Positions 7,352-16,209 of a DNA stretch of 64,000 bases are shown here, in pieces. Origin of the DNA: Clostridiales bacterium (GTDB taxonomy: Bacteria > Bacillota > Clostridia > Christensenellales > Borkfalkiaceae); assembly GCA_015055615.1 (NCBI GenBank), contig SVHT01000008.1, positions 1 through 64,000 of the forward strand, written 5' to 3'. A model generated the notes under the pieces. The model was not told the DNA's origin. It saw only the letters and a program-made list of their open reading frames with translations, and made no database searches. The position numbers and the translations under genes were made by a program. The number at the start of each line of letters is the position of its first letter. Position 1 is the first letter of the stretch.

Positions 7352-9361
7352 TTATAGCAACAACATAAAGCAAGCACCCTGCGTGGTCCGCGCCCTAAAT
7401 CCGTGGTATTCCCCCGTCTGTCCTTCGTACCAATCGCTGAAAGGCACTCTATCGGGCGAGGATTTTAAAAACTCGTCCAACGCGACGACAAATTTTTTCC
7501 GCATTTCAATATCATCCGTCAAACGCGCCACCCACGTCAGCCAATCGCTCTTAGTATACATTTTACGGCTGTCGAGCGGCGTGCCGTATTTTTCCGCTTT
7601 CGACAAATAACACTCGATTTCCTTTGCAAAAACCTTTTTGTCGAATAAGCCCAACCCAAGCACTCTGTCAAAGGCAAAGTTATATTTTAAACTAAACGTT
7701 TCTTCGCCTGTATCCCACGTCAAGGGCAGGTGCGCTTTATCCGCCCCGAAACGCGTGATTTCCGCCGCGAATTCCTCGGCAATTTTGCGGTATTTCGCGC
7801 TTTCTTTGTCGCCGTTTGCTTTGAGCAGCTCCGCGTACGCGCCGATCCCCACCGTTGCCTTGATTGCCAAATTGATATTGTTTTCTAAATGCCCCGCAAA
7901 ATCGTCCGTGCAGAGCTGATTGCCCGGTTTTAATCCGTATTGGACGAGATACTGTACCCACTTTTCGCACAAATCCTTGTTACCCGCAAAAAAGTCGATA
8001 TCGCCGTCTTTTTGATACACCGCCAAGAACATAATCAGCATATTGGCGCACTCTTCCACCGGCATCTGCATATTAAAATCGTATAAATCGAAACTTTCGG
8101 GCAAGATATAGAACGGATAATGGCTCTTAAACGTCGAGAACAAATGCCCTTCGTGCAGTCTTGCCAAGTACTTATTCTTTTCTTCGCTGACGCCGTAGAC
8201 CTGCCCGCCGCAAACGGGGTACGTACCCGCGTCGTGAGGCGCAAAATCATATTTCCATACGGGCATGCGCGCAAAATCCAAAATCGGGCGCATCATACCC
8301 TTGACAAGCTCGGGATTGTAGAGCAGATACAACGGCATGGACGGATAGGACACGTCCACCGTCGCAATACAGCCGTTAGAACCGCATTCCTTGGACAGCC
8401 ACAAAAGCTCGTCCTTGGTATCCCGCACGAGCTTATGCGCGCCGACGCTTTGGCGCAAGGACGCAAACAGAACGTTCTTGTACGCTTGTCCGTAAGGCTC
8501 TGCCTTTGCGAGCAAATCGCTTTCAAAGGCTTGCAATTTCTCTTCGATTTTCGCGCGATTGCGCCACGTATCCGTCAGCGCGTCGAAAATCGTATGCTTT
8601 TCGAGATAATATCCCTTGCGAAAATCACCGTAATAGTCAATGGAAACGCGGTCGTCATAGGCAACCACGATTGCGCCCTTGGTCCCCTTATTGATTGCGC
8701 CGATATATTTCTCGTCGCTATCCGCTACAAAGGCGCGATAGCCGTTCGCCAAATACCCTTTCAACTCGTTTTCGTCCAACACCCAAGCCTCTTCGCCCGC
8801 AAGGTAATAATATCCCCAATCAGCGCCACCAAAGTCTGCGCTGGGCGATAACGGCATTTGGCGGAGCAAGCCAAAGCTCGCCGTTTCAAACCCGTCCATA
8901 GGCACGACGATACCGCGCACCCGTTTATCAAAGGTTTCGGGTACGTTATTATAGCAAAGATTGCGGTTTACAAACAGCGAAATTTCCGCTGTTTTGTCCC
9001 CGACGATTTCGTATTCCATATAGCACGTAGGCATCGATAAGAGGTCGAGGTCGGTCAAAGGCAACGGCGAGACGAAACGGATTTTCAGCGTCGTTTTTCC
9101 ACAAGCAAACTCGTATTCGGTCGCAAACGCAGTGACGTTTAACTTGGTCTGTTCGGCTTTTTTTATGCCGAAGGGCGCAAACACTTTGCCGTCCCCCATA
9201 AAATAATAGGTTTCACCGTTCGTCTTTAAAAAACCGTAAATTTTTTTCTTTTCGCCGTACCACGTTTCCACGTCGTTATCGTTTAAAAGTTCCGTCCCCA
9301 TCCAAATGGAAAAATTGGGGTCCTTGATAAACAAGGGATACGAGGGCAATATACGTTCCAT
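7352..9361 (-). CDS. Glutaminase-A-like protein (DUF4965/DUF5127/DUF1793)
   Basis: At 669 residues this protein follows the layout of the fungal/bacterial glutaminase A group. An N-terminal beta-rich DUF5127 part (residues 1 to about 290) is followed by DUF4965 and an alpha/alpha-barrel DUF1793 part. The latter contains 'YDFAPHDAGTYP' near residue 385, a strongly conserved family stretch. There is no signal peptide, so it acts inside the cell. It is placed directly after a GH78 rhamnosidase (18-bp gap), and many relatives occur in polysaccharide loci, so a glycosidase-like activity is as likely as amide hydrolysis. The enzyme reaction cannot be decided from sequence. An AGGAG site precedes the ATG. 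Confidence 0.78.
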   Translation of the reverse strand: MERILPSYPLFIKDPNFSIWMGTELLNDNDVETWYGEKKKIYGFLKTNGETYYFMGDGKVFAPFGIKKAEQTKLNVTAFATEYEFACGKTTLKIRFVSPLPLTDLDLLSMPTCYMEYEIVGDKTAEISLFVNRNLCYNNVPETFDKRVRGIVVPMDGFETASFGLLRQMPLSPSADFGGADWGYYYLAGEEAWVLDENELKGYLANGYRAFVADSDEKYIGAINKGTKGAIVVAYDDRVSIDYYGDFRKGYYLEKHTIFDALTDTWRNRAKIEEKLQAFESDLLAKAEPYGQAYKNVLFASLRQSVGAHKLVRDTKDELLWLSKECGSNGCIATVDVSYPSMPLYLLYNPELVKGMMRPILDFARMPVWKYDFAPHDAGTYPVCGGQVYGVSEEKNKYLARLHEGHLFSTFKSHYPFYILPESFDLYDFNMQMPVEECANMLIMFLAVYQKDGDIDFFAGNKDLCEKWVQYLVQYGLKPGNQLCTDDFAGHLENNINLAIKATVGIGAYAELLKANGDKESAKYRKIAEEFAAEITRFGADKAHLPLTWDTGEETFSLKYNFAFDRVLGLGLFDKKVFAKEIECYLSKAEKYGTPLDSRKMYTKSDWLTWVARLTDDIEMRKKFVVALDEFLKSSPDRVPFSDWYEGQTGEYHGFRARTTQGACFMLLL

Positions 9362-9379
9362 ACTGTTACTCCTAATTTT

Positions 9380-11593
9380 TTATGCTTTTACGTAATAATT
9401 CGTTTTATTATCTTTCTTTTCTTCTCTGACGACGTTTTCAACGTCCAAAGTCACGGCAAAGCCGTCGTTTTCTACCGTGAGCGCGATTTCTTCGCCCTTT
9501 CTTTCCCAACGCACCGCGATTTTTTTGTCGCCGTTTTCAAAATCTGCCTCTACCCAAGAAAGCCCGCAATCGAACTTCGGCGCGATACGTACCCTATCCT
9601 TTGCCAAAATATGAAGCCCTGCGAGCGCCTTATAAAACCACGCCGACACCGTCCCAAGGAAATGATGATTTAAGGAAACGATAAACGACTGTCCGTCCTT
9701 TCTTCGCAAATGCTCCGTCGTGTCCTCGTATTCTTGGAACCCCTCTGGCAAGGTCGTCATACCGCATTTTTCCACCCAATAGCCATGGCTGGGGAAACGG
9801 GGATTGGCAATCAATTCCACCGCTTTGGCGGTATCGCCGCGCTCGGAAAGCTGGTCGAAAATATATTTCAACCCAAAGCACCCCACCTTGATACGGTCGT
9901 TGTCACGCTCGATAAGCGCTTTCAACACCTCGTACGCCGCCTCTTCTTCCTCCTCCGTAAACACGCCGTAGGCAAGCGCCAAGGTCTGCGCTGTCTGCAT
10001 TTTGCATGCCACCGTGGCATTTTCCACGTATTTTTTACGGAACGCCGCAATCATATCCGCGCGAAGCTTTTGCGCAACCTGCGCTCCGTCCGCCTTTCCG
10101 ACAACCTCAAACAAATACGCCGCCTTTGCCATAAAATCGATATAATTGAGGGAATTCGCCACCTCCGTCGGCGTTTGGCGAACCCAATTATCTCCGCCGA
10201 TTTCCACCCATTCGCCAAGCCCGTAATCAATCAAGCCCTCGTCCGTAAGCTTTGTCTTGATAAATTCCAAATAGCGTTCCAGCGCGGGAATATTCTCTTC
10301 TACGCACGTTTTATCGCCTGTAAAGCGGTACGTAAGATAAGGCAATTCCACAAGGATATTGTCCCAACCCATACCGCCGCCCCAAGCATACCCCCACGTA
10401 TCCGTGGGCACAATCCCCGGCAGCGCGCCGTCCTTTTGCGCCGCGCGGATATTGAAGAGCCACTCTCTAAACGAAGCCGTCGGCTCGATATTGTAATACA
10501 TATATTCGGCTGAAAGCACCACGTCCCCCGTCCAACCGTTCTTTTCACGGTGCGGACAATCGGTCGGGAAATGATGAAAATTAGACAAAACGCTCTGCAC
10601 GGCACACGCTTGCACCTTGTTAATCGTTTCGTTACTGCACGAAAAATGCCCACGGATAGGCGTATCGTTGTGGAAGGTCAAAAAGGTCAACAAATCTTCC
10701 GTAGCCTGCTCTTGGCTAACCCCCTCGACGTATACGTAGCGAAAACCGTGATAGACGAAAGACGGGGTATACGCTTGCTTTCCGTCCTTGCAGATATAGA
10801 CGTCCTTTTGCACGTATTCCTTTTGCTTTTCACCATGCCCGATATTCATCAGGTTCGACATATCCAGTTCGCCGTCGTTGACAATCTCGCCGTGCCAAAG
10901 GGTGATTTTTTGTCCTTCCTTTCCATCGATACAAAGTCGGCAAACGCCCGCATCATTTCGTCCGAAATCATAAATATAGCCGTTCTTGCTCGGCGTAATT
11001 TTCACCGCTTTCAACTCGTCAAAGGTTTTTATCGGTTGCGATTCGCATTTTTTATAAATGCCCGTGGGCGTATCCGCAAGTAAGGGCTTTCTGCCCTTTG
11101 TAAACATCTCCTTTTCCCTACGCGCGTCGTAATATTCGCCGTTTCTGTAATCGTCGAAAACAATCGGGGAATCGTACGCCGTCCATCTTTCGTCCGTTTC
11201 CAATACGTAATTTTCGCCGTCGAAAAGTCCCAAATAAAACTTGGGCGCGGCGCGGTAAGACGCCTTTTCAAACTCCCAACCGTCGTGACTGTTCGAGTTT
11301 GCAAAACCGTTGCCAAGCAAAACCACAATCGAATTGTCCTTTGCCTTTAAAAACTCCGTCACGTCGTATTCGTCAAAATATACGACTTGGTTGGGGTTGG
11401 AAAAATAGGGCGCAAGCCACCCTTTGGTGATTTCCGTCCCGTTTACCCAAAGACGATACACGCCCACAACGGAAATTTCCAAACGCGCCGTCTTTTTGTC
11501 GTAATCAAACGTCCTTTTAAACAAAGGCGCGCATACGTGTCTGCCCGATGCGATATCGGTATATTCTTTTGTTGCCGCTAAATACTGTTTCAT
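9380..11593 (-). CDS. GH78 alpha-L-rhamnosidase
   Basis: This 737-residue protein has the order of bacterial rhamnosidases. N-terminal beta-sandwich domains (from about residue 30, 'YRLWVNGTEITKGWLAPY') come first. Next is a central domain, then an (alpha/alpha)6 catalytic barrel starting near residue 320 with the family motif 'DCPHREKNGWTGD', and finally a C-terminal beta domain. The family cleaves terminal alpha-L-rhamnose from pectin rhamnogalacturonan, flavonoid glycosides or bacterial glycans. It lacks a signal peptide, so it works on imported oligosaccharides. It is co-transcribed with the SGNH hydrolase upstream and the DUF5127 protein downstream. A hairpin (11611-11640) before it may tune expression. 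Confidence 0.9.
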   Translation of the reverse strand: MKQYLAATKEYTDIASGRHVCAPLFKRTFDYDKKTARLEISVVGVYRLWVNGTEITKGWLAPYFSNPNQVVYFDEYDVTEFLKAKDNSIVVLLGNGFANSNSHDGWEFEKASYRAAPKFYLGLFDGENYVLETDERWTAYDSPIVFDDYRNGEYYDARREKEMFTKGRKPLLADTPTGIYKKCESQPIKTFDELKAVKITPSKNGYIYDFGRNDAGVCRLCIDGKEGQKITLWHGEIVNDGELDMSNLMNIGHGEKQKEYVQKDVYICKDGKQAYTPSFVYHGFRYVYVEGVSQEQATEDLLTFLTFHNDTPIRGHFSCSNETINKVQACAVQSVLSNFHHFPTDCPHREKNGWTGDVVLSAEYMYYNIEPTASFREWLFNIRAAQKDGALPGIVPTDTWGYAWGGGMGWDNILVELPYLTYRFTGDKTCVEENIPALERYLEFIKTKLTDEGLIDYGLGEWVEIGGDNWVRQTPTEVANSLNYIDFMAKAAYLFEVVGKADGAQVAQKLRADMIAAFRKKYVENATVACKMQTAQTLALAYGVFTEEEEEAAYEVLKALIERDNDRIKVGCFGLKYIFDQLSERGDTAKAVELIANPRFPSHGYWVEKCGMTTLPEGFQEYEDTTEHLRRKDGQSFIVSLNHHFLGTVSAWFYKALAGLHILAKDRVRIAPKFDCGLSWVEADFENGDKKIAVRWERKGEEIALTVENDGFAVTLDVENVVREEKKDNKTNYYVKA

Positions 11594-11610
11594 GCTTGCC
11601 CCCGTAAAGC

Positions 11611-11640
11611 AAAACAGAGCGTTTCAAAACGCTCTTTTCG
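11611..11640 (-). terminator. Short hairpin between SGNH and GH78 genes
   Basis: AGAGCGTTT (11616-11624) pairs with AAACGCTCT (11627-11635), and on the minus strand GTTTTGC follows. The weak T run suggests partial termination or mRNA protection rather than a full stop. Confidence 0.45.
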
Positions 11641-11645
11641 CCCTT

Positions 11646-12290
11646 TTACTGCATTTTTGCGCGAACGTACGCGCTGATTTTTTCAGCCAAAATACGGTGC
11701 CCTTTATCGTTTGGATGCAATCCGTCCACCGTCAACCCGTCGCTCCCGTCGTTGGTTGCGGGGATAGGGAATTCTTTTTCGAATTCCAAAGTTTCAATGC
11801 CGTATTTTTGTAAAATCTCTTTGAGCAAAGCCACGTACGTAGACAAGGGCGCAACCGCCTTTTTCTTGTTCCCTTCGCCGTAAGGATTATCCTCGCCATA
11901 GCGGTGTATAGGCAAAATAAAGCAAAGCTTTTCCTTGCCGTAACGCGCCGTCAATTTTTTAATCAGCGAATTGACCGCTCCGCAAAAGGTATATTCGTCC
12001 GCGCTTTCAATATCGCCAAGTTCCGCATCGCCGTGACCGTAGTCGTTCGTTCCGCCAAACACAAAAACCAAATCCGCATCGCCCGACATACCGTCGGCGC
12101 GCATCAAAAAATCACGGTCGTAAATATCCAATTCGGAAGGAACGGTCTGTTTTGCAATACGCGTGCCTCCCTCGCCGTAATTTCTCACTTCGCAACCCAA
12201 AATCTGCCCTACAACGTTGACGTATTTCGCCTCTTCACAGCTTGCGCCCGCGCCTTGCGTGATGCTATCGCCTAAAAAGTTGATTTTCAT
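11646..12290 (-). CDS. SGNH/GDSL hydrolase
   Basis: This 214-residue enzyme shows block I 'FLGDSITQGAG' (catalytic Ser), a Gly block 'NYGEGG', the Asn block 'VFGGTNDYGHGD' and block V 'VDGLHPND' (catalytic Asp/His). This is a complete SGNH set. No signal peptide is present. In this setting, ahead of a rhamnosidase, it probably removes acetyl or other ester groups from imported oligosaccharides. It is the first gene after a well-formed promoter (12322-12350) whose start region overlaps a palindrome (12306-12324). It is one of four SGNH proteins in the window. Confidence 0.87.
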   Translation of the reverse strand: MKINFLGDSITQGAGASCEEAKYVNVVGQILGCEVRNYGEGGTRIAKQTVPSELDIYDRDFLMRADGMSGDADLVFVFGGTNDYGHGDAELGDIESADEYTFCGAVNSLIKKLTARYGKEKLCFILPIHRYGEDNPYGEGNKKKAVAPLSTYVALLKEILQKYGIETLEFEKEFPIPATNDGSDGLTVDGLHPNDKGHRILAEKISAYVRAKMQ

Positions 12291-12305
12291 GTTTTTCCTA
12301 CCTTT

Positions 12306-12324
12306 ACTAAAACTTTGTTTTAGT
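12306..12324. promoter_or_regulatory. Palindromic operator candidate ACTAAAAC-N3-GTTTTAGT
   Basis: Two perfect 8-bp arms (12306-12313 and 12317-12324) overlap the -10 element of the SGNH/GH78 promoter. The placement suits a repressor of the LacI or GntR kind controlling the glycan genes. No regulator gene lies next to it. Confidence 0.5.
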
Positions 12325-12350
12325 ATATCATGGTTTTATACAATAGTCAA
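12322..12350 (-). promoter_or_regulatory. Sigma-A promoter of the SGNH-GH78-DUF5127 operon
   Basis: On the minus strand TTGACT (12345-12350) and TATACT (12322-12327) are 17 bases apart, about 32 bases before the SGNH start codon. Confidence 0.7.
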
Positions 12351-12378
12351 GGCTATGCGGAAAAATTTCCCCATAGCC
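12351..12378. terminator. Hairpin after the GH127 gene
   Basis: GGCTATG (12351-12357) pairs with CATAGCC (12372-12378), with a further inner stem. It lies between the GH127 stop and the next promoter. There is no T run on the minus strand, so it is only a likely end of the glyA-GH127 transcript. Confidence 0.4.
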
Positions 12379-12416
12379 TCGTTGACTTTTTTTATGAGCG
12401 GATTGACCGCGCTTTT

Positions 12417-14255
12417 TTAAATTTTTTCCTGCCAAACGGTAATGTTTGCATTTTCGTCGTCGTAATTTTTACCAGCCTGCGCGTAATCGCAAAGGGTAAT
12501 CTTACCGTCTTTGGTCGTAATTTCATACGCAACGTTGCTGTTAAAGACACCGTTTTTGATACGCTTTGCACGTACGTTTTTACCGTTTCTCGCCGTGATA
12601 GCCACGGGTTTGGTAATATCCTCAAAACGACAGTCGCGCGCGAGCGTGATCGGTCCTTGCGTGAACGCGATTTTCTTGTTCAGAACCCACATCTTCACGG
12701 ACGTTTTAAAGCGCACCGCTACTTTGTCCTTACCCCAAGCGCGAGTAATAACAAGATAGCCGTTCTTTTCTGCGCCGTCCACCTTTTCGCCGTTGACGTA
12801 CACCGCAAAATCTTCCGCCCACGCAGGGATACGCAATCCCAAAGCAAAGGTTTGCCCCTTGCCGTTTACGTTGATTTTCGCGCCGTTATAGCGATAAGGG
12901 TTTGCGTATATGTCTACGCTGATTTTTTCGCCGAAATCTTCCGTCTTAAAACGGCAGTCGTTGTAGAGGTTGACGTACACGCCGTCCTCGCCTTTCATCA
13001 CCGCAAACAAGCCCATAATCGCCGTACCCGCCGCGCCGATACACACGCAACAGCCGTACGATTTGCCCTCTTGCATAATTTGACAACCGCCTACTCTAAG
13101 CCCGCGTCTGTCGTGGAACAAAGGACTGTAACTGTCAAACGGGAACGGTTCGAGCAAAGTTACGATGTGCATCGTGCCGTTGCTGTCCCAAGTGCGGGCT
13201 TGCGTTCTCGTCATCTGTTGTTCTTCGTTGTTCACCGCACCGTACAGCGCGTTCAATCCCGATTTTTCCACGTACGCCGCATATTTTGCGTTGCCCGTCA
13301 AAGCAAGCAATTTTGCGCACAGTTTCAAGAACGTAACCGTTACGCACGTTTCCTGCATAACCGTTTCTGCGGCGGGCTCGGTTTGCGTTTTGGACGAATT
13401 GTCCAACAACTCGTGCCAACAGCCCGAACCACCGATAATGGTATAGTCCGTTTCCACCAACATATCGACGAAATTTTCCACAGCCTGCAAATGGTCGGGG
13501 TTGCCCGTCACCTTATAATATTCCACCAAGCCCTCGAAACAACTCATCATCTCGTACGCCTTCGTAGTCGGGAACTGATAGGGATACATCGTTTTATGCA
13601 GACAGGTTTCAATCAAGTTAAACTGTTCGTTAAAGCCCGTACCTACCAAATACGTGGCAAAATCAAGGTATTTCTTTTCGCCCGTCAAAACGTGCAATTT
13701 TACGAACGGCTCCAAAATCGAGCAGGAATTCGTCGAACCCCAAATGCCCGACGTTTCAAAAATCGTCTTTTGCTTTCTGCCGTTGCCGATATGCTTGATA
13801 ATGTAATTCGCGTGGCGTTTCATGGCGTTGACGATTTTCTTTGCAAAAGCTTTGCTCTTGCAGATATCCAAGAAATAGAACATACCGAGCATGATATATT
13901 TTCTTGCCCAAATATCCCAACATCTGAATTCGGTATCTACCGAATACGCAGAGATACGTCCAAGTTCGTCCTGCGTGGAAAGCAAATCGTTGACGGTATC
14001 CACCAAAACGGCGTACAGCTTTTCATTTTTGGTCGCGCGATAGGTAAGCGACGCGCCACGCATCATTTTGCCCCAATATTCGCCACGCCAACCGCCGTTT
14101 TCACCGTCCCAACGGATACGGAACTGCTCCACGAACAACGTCCATTTTTCCGCGTCCAAAAGCTGTTTGTTAATGGTAAAATCGATCAACTTACCGCCGT
14201 AGCCACCAAACTTACTCTCCCCTGCTTTGGGGAAACTCAACGCCAAAGTTTTCAT
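12417..14255 (-). CDS. GH127-type beta-L-arabinofuranosidase (DUF1680)
   Basis: This 612-residue protein matches the beta-L-arabinofuranosidase/DUF1680 family. It has an N-terminal (alpha/alpha)6 barrel with 'EYWGKMMRGASLTYRATKNEKL' (quoted in part: MMRGASLTYRAT), a middle 'CWHELLDNSSKTQTEPAAE', then 'ETCVTVTFLKLCAKLL' carrying a conserved cysteine, and C-terminal beta-sandwiches. Founding members use a zinc-held cysteine and a glutamate to release L-arabinofuranose from arabinan or hydroxyproline-linked chains; relatives in GH142/GH146 have similar folds. No signal peptide, so it is cytosolic. It follows glyA by 26 bases, which is unusual company and suggests read-through from the glyA promoter. 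Confidence 0.82.
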   Translation of the reverse strand: MKTLALSFPKAGESKFGGYGGKLIDFTINKQLLDAEKWTLFVEQFRIRWDGENGGWRGEYWGKMMRGASLTYRATKNEKLYAVLVDTVNDLLSTQDELGRISAYSVDTEFRCWDIWARKYIMLGMFYFLDICKSKAFAKKIVNAMKRHANYIIKHIGNGRKQKTIFETSGIWGSTNSCSILEPFVKLHVLTGEKKYLDFATYLVGTGFNEQFNLIETCLHKTMYPYQFPTTKAYEMMSCFEGLVEYYKVTGNPDHLQAVENFVDMLVETDYTIIGGSGCWHELLDNSSKTQTEPAAETVMQETCVTVTFLKLCAKLLALTGNAKYAAYVEKSGLNALYGAVNNEEQQMTRTQARTWDSNGTMHIVTLLEPFPFDSYSPLFHDRRGLRVGGCQIMQEGKSYGCCVCIGAAGTAIMGLFAVMKGEDGVYVNLYNDCRFKTEDFGEKISVDIYANPYRYNGAKINVNGKGQTFALGLRIPAWAEDFAVYVNGEKVDGAEKNGYLVITRAWGKDKVAVRFKTSVKMWVLNKKIAFTQGPITLARDCRFEDITKPVAITARNGKNVRAKRIKNGVFNSNVAYEITTKDGKITLCDYAQAGKNYDDENANITVWQEKI

Positions 14256-14281
14256 GTTTTGTTCGTTCCTTAAAAAATATA

Positions 14282-15532
14282 TTATTGAATATCGTTTGCG
14301 TAGACGGGGAACTGTTCGCAGATTGCTTTTACTTCCGCGCGGACTTCGTCAAAACAGTTTTCCTTTTCTTTGATAACACGCGCCACCAAACGCGCCACCT
14401 TGCGACACTCTTCTTCCTTAAACCCGCGCGAGGTTACCGCAGGCGTACCTACACGAAGACCGCTGGTGATAAACGGCGAAGTCGTTTCAAAGGGAATCGT
14501 GTTCTTGTTCGCCGTGATATGCACTTCGTCGAGCATCTTTTCGAGTTCCTTACCCGTAACCCCCGTTTCGCGAAGGTCTAAGAGCATCAAATGGTTGTCC
14601 GTACCGCCCGACACCAAACGAATCCCGCTTTTTGTAAATTCGTCCGCCATCGCCTGCGCGTTGCGGATAATCTGTCTTTGATACGCCTTAAATTCGGGGG
14701 AAAGCGCCTCTTTAAACGCCACCGCTTTCGCTGCAATTACGTGCATTAAAGGACCGCCTTGCGTGCCGGGGAATACCGCTTTGTCAATCTGCTTTGCATA
14801 CTGTTCCTTGCACATGATTACGCCGCCGCGCGGACCGCGCAAGGTCTTGTGCGTAGTCGTCGTAACGAAATCCGCGTAAGGCACGGGGGACGGGTGTTCG
14901 CCTGCCACCACAAGCCCTGCGATATGGGCAATATCCACCATCATATACGCCCCCACTTTGTCGCAGATTTCACGGATACGCTTAAAATCAAGGATACGGG
15001 GATACGCACTCGCCCCCGATACAATCATCTTGGGTTGACACTCGATTGCAATTCTTTCCATTTCGTCGTAATCAAGTACTTCGGTTTCCTTGGAAACGCT
15101 GTACGAAACGAAGTTGAAATAGCTCCCCGAAACGTTGACGGGCGAGCCGTGCGTCAAATGTCCACCGTGCGAAAGGTCCATACCCATTACCGTATCACCG
15201 GGTTTGAGCATCGCAAAATACACCGCAAAGTTCGCTTGCGCACCGCTGTGAGGCTGTACGTTGCAATGGTCACAACCGAACAGCTCTTTCAATCTATCCC
15301 GCGCAAGATTTTCCGCCACGTCCACGTACTGGCAACCGCCGTAGTAGCGTTTGGAGGGCAACCCTTCCGCGTATTTATTGGTCAAATGCGAACCCATCGC
15401 CGCCATAACCGCGGGGGAAACGATATTTTCGCTGGCAATCAACTCGATATTCTCGCGCTGACGGCAAAGTTCGTCCTGCATCGCTGCATAAATTTCGGGG
15501 TCTGCGTTTTTAAGTAACGTCATATCAATCAT
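14282..15532 (-). CDS. glyA: Serine hydroxymethyltransferase
   Basis: This 416-residue PLP enzyme interconverts serine and glycine with tetrahydrofolate and supplies one-carbon units. It contains '[18 protein letters not shown]', '[11 protein letters not shown]', the PLP-lysine stretch '[13 protein letters not shown]' and a full-length C-terminal domain. Length is standard for the family. The ATG at 15532 has an AAGGAG site, and a good promoter (15576-15605) lies just upstream. The downstream neighbour is a glycoside hydrolase rather than another one-carbon gene. Confidence 0.96.
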   Translation of the reverse strand: MIDMTLLKNADPEIYAAMQDELCRQRENIELIASENIVSPAVMAAMGSHLTNKYAEGLPSKRYYGGCQYVDVAENLARDRLKELFGCDHCNVQPHSGAQANFAVYFAMLKPGDTVMGMDLSHGGHLTHGSPVNVSGSYFNFVSYSVSKETEVLDYDEMERIAIECQPKMIVSGASAYPRILDFKRIREICDKVGAYMMVDIAHIAGLVVAGEHPSPVPYADFVTTTTHKTLRGPRGGVIMCKEQYAKQIDKAVFPGTQGGPLMHVIAAKAVAFKEALSPEFKAYQRQIIRNAQAMADEFTKSGIRLVSGGTDNHLMLLDLRETGVTGKELEKMLDEVHITANKNTIPFETTSPFITSGLRVGTPAVTSRGFKEEECRKVARLVARVIKEKENCFDEVRAEVKAICEQFPVYANDIQ

Positions 15533-15575
15533 ACTGTTTTCTCCTTGTTTTTACGAGCAAGTTTTTATTGTTCTT

Positions 15576-15605
15576 ATTATATCATATCCTTTTCTATGCT
15601 GTCAA
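15576..15605 (-). promoter_or_regulatory. Sigma-A promoter of glyA
   Basis: On the minus strand TTGACA (15600-15605) and TATAAT (15576-15581) are separated by 18 bases, with an extended -10 TGA just before TATAAT. Confidence 0.75.
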
Positions 15606-15646
15606 ATAAATAGAGAAAATTGTTTTTATGAAACGCAAAAGAGCGT

Positions 15647-15687
15647 AAAAAAAGACGACCGCACATGTCGGCCGTCCGTTTTTTTGC
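15647..15687 (-). terminator. Terminator after the YccF gene
   Basis: An 8-bp stem (15654-15661 with 15669-15676) is followed on the minus strand by TTTTTTT. The plus-strand side also has a T run, but no plus-strand gene ends here. Confidence 0.75.
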
Positions 15688-15695
15688 AATTCCTA

Positions 15696-16094
15696 TTAGT
15701 TGATTTCTGCGCCAAAGGGTGCCACGGACAGTTTTGCAAACTTGAAACACTGCAAACCGAAGGGAATACCGATAATGGTAACACACCAAACAAGTCCCAA
15801 AACCAAGAAGAAAATAGCTTCTGCAAAACCACCGAAAATGAACCAAATAATGTTCGCAATCGGGTGTTTTCCAAAATTCCCGTCTACCTTCGAGCCGAAC
15901 GGCCAAATGCAAAGACGCGCAAATTTAAACGCCTGCAAACCGAAGGGGATACCGATAATGGTAACGCACCAAATAAGGCCCAACATAAAGTAGAGAATCG
16001 CACTCCACAAACCGGTGAAAATAATCCACAAAAGATTCGCAATAAATTTCATATATACCCCCATAAATATATTTTTTGTTTTTTTATTATACAA
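15696..16094 (-). CDS. YccF-domain inner-membrane protein (tandem domain)
   Basis: This 132-residue membrane protein is made of two YccF domains. Each carries 'WCVTIIGIPFGLQ' followed by 'FKFA' and 'PFG' (near residues 35-60 and 93-120). Four hydrophobic segments are expected. The two halves are so alike that the DNA itself repeats (15748-15786 resembles 15930-15967). The function of YccF proteins is unknown. It is a single-gene unit with its own consensus promoter (16086-16114) and terminator. Confidence 0.88.
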   Translation of the reverse strand: MYNKKTKNIFMGVYMKFIANLLWIIFTGLWSAILYFMLGLIWCVTIIGIPFGLQAFKFARLCIWPFGSKVDGNFGKHPIANIIWFIFGGFAEAIFFLVLGLVWCVTIIGIPFGLQCFKFAKLSVAPFGAEIN

Positions 16095-16114
16095 TATAGT
16101 TGGAAGTTTGTCAA
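16086..16114 (-). promoter_or_regulatory. Consensus sigma-A promoter of the YccF gene
   Basis: On the minus strand TTGACA (16109-16114) and TATAAT (16086-16091) are separated by 17 bases, a full match to the sigma-A consensus. Confidence 0.8.
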
Positions 16115-16156
16115 GTGCATCAACATATTTTGTATATCATAGCATATTGTCGCTAT

Positions 16157-16192
16157 AAAAAACCCGCGGTTGCGTATAAGCAACCGCGGTTG
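16157..16192 (-). terminator. Terminator of the nine-gene lipid operon
   Basis: CCGCGGTTGC (16164-16173) pairs with GCAACCGCGG (16180-16189), a 10-bp GC-rich stem, and on the minus strand GTTTTTTAT follows. It lies about 20 bases after the zinc-ribbon gene. Confidence 0.85.
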
Positions 16193-16209
16193 TTTATGTA
16201 GTGTTCTTG

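Noticed and set aside
12330-14273. 647-codon open frame on the plus strand
   Set aside because: It is antisense to the GH127 gene, with the same biased composition and no recognisable protein features.
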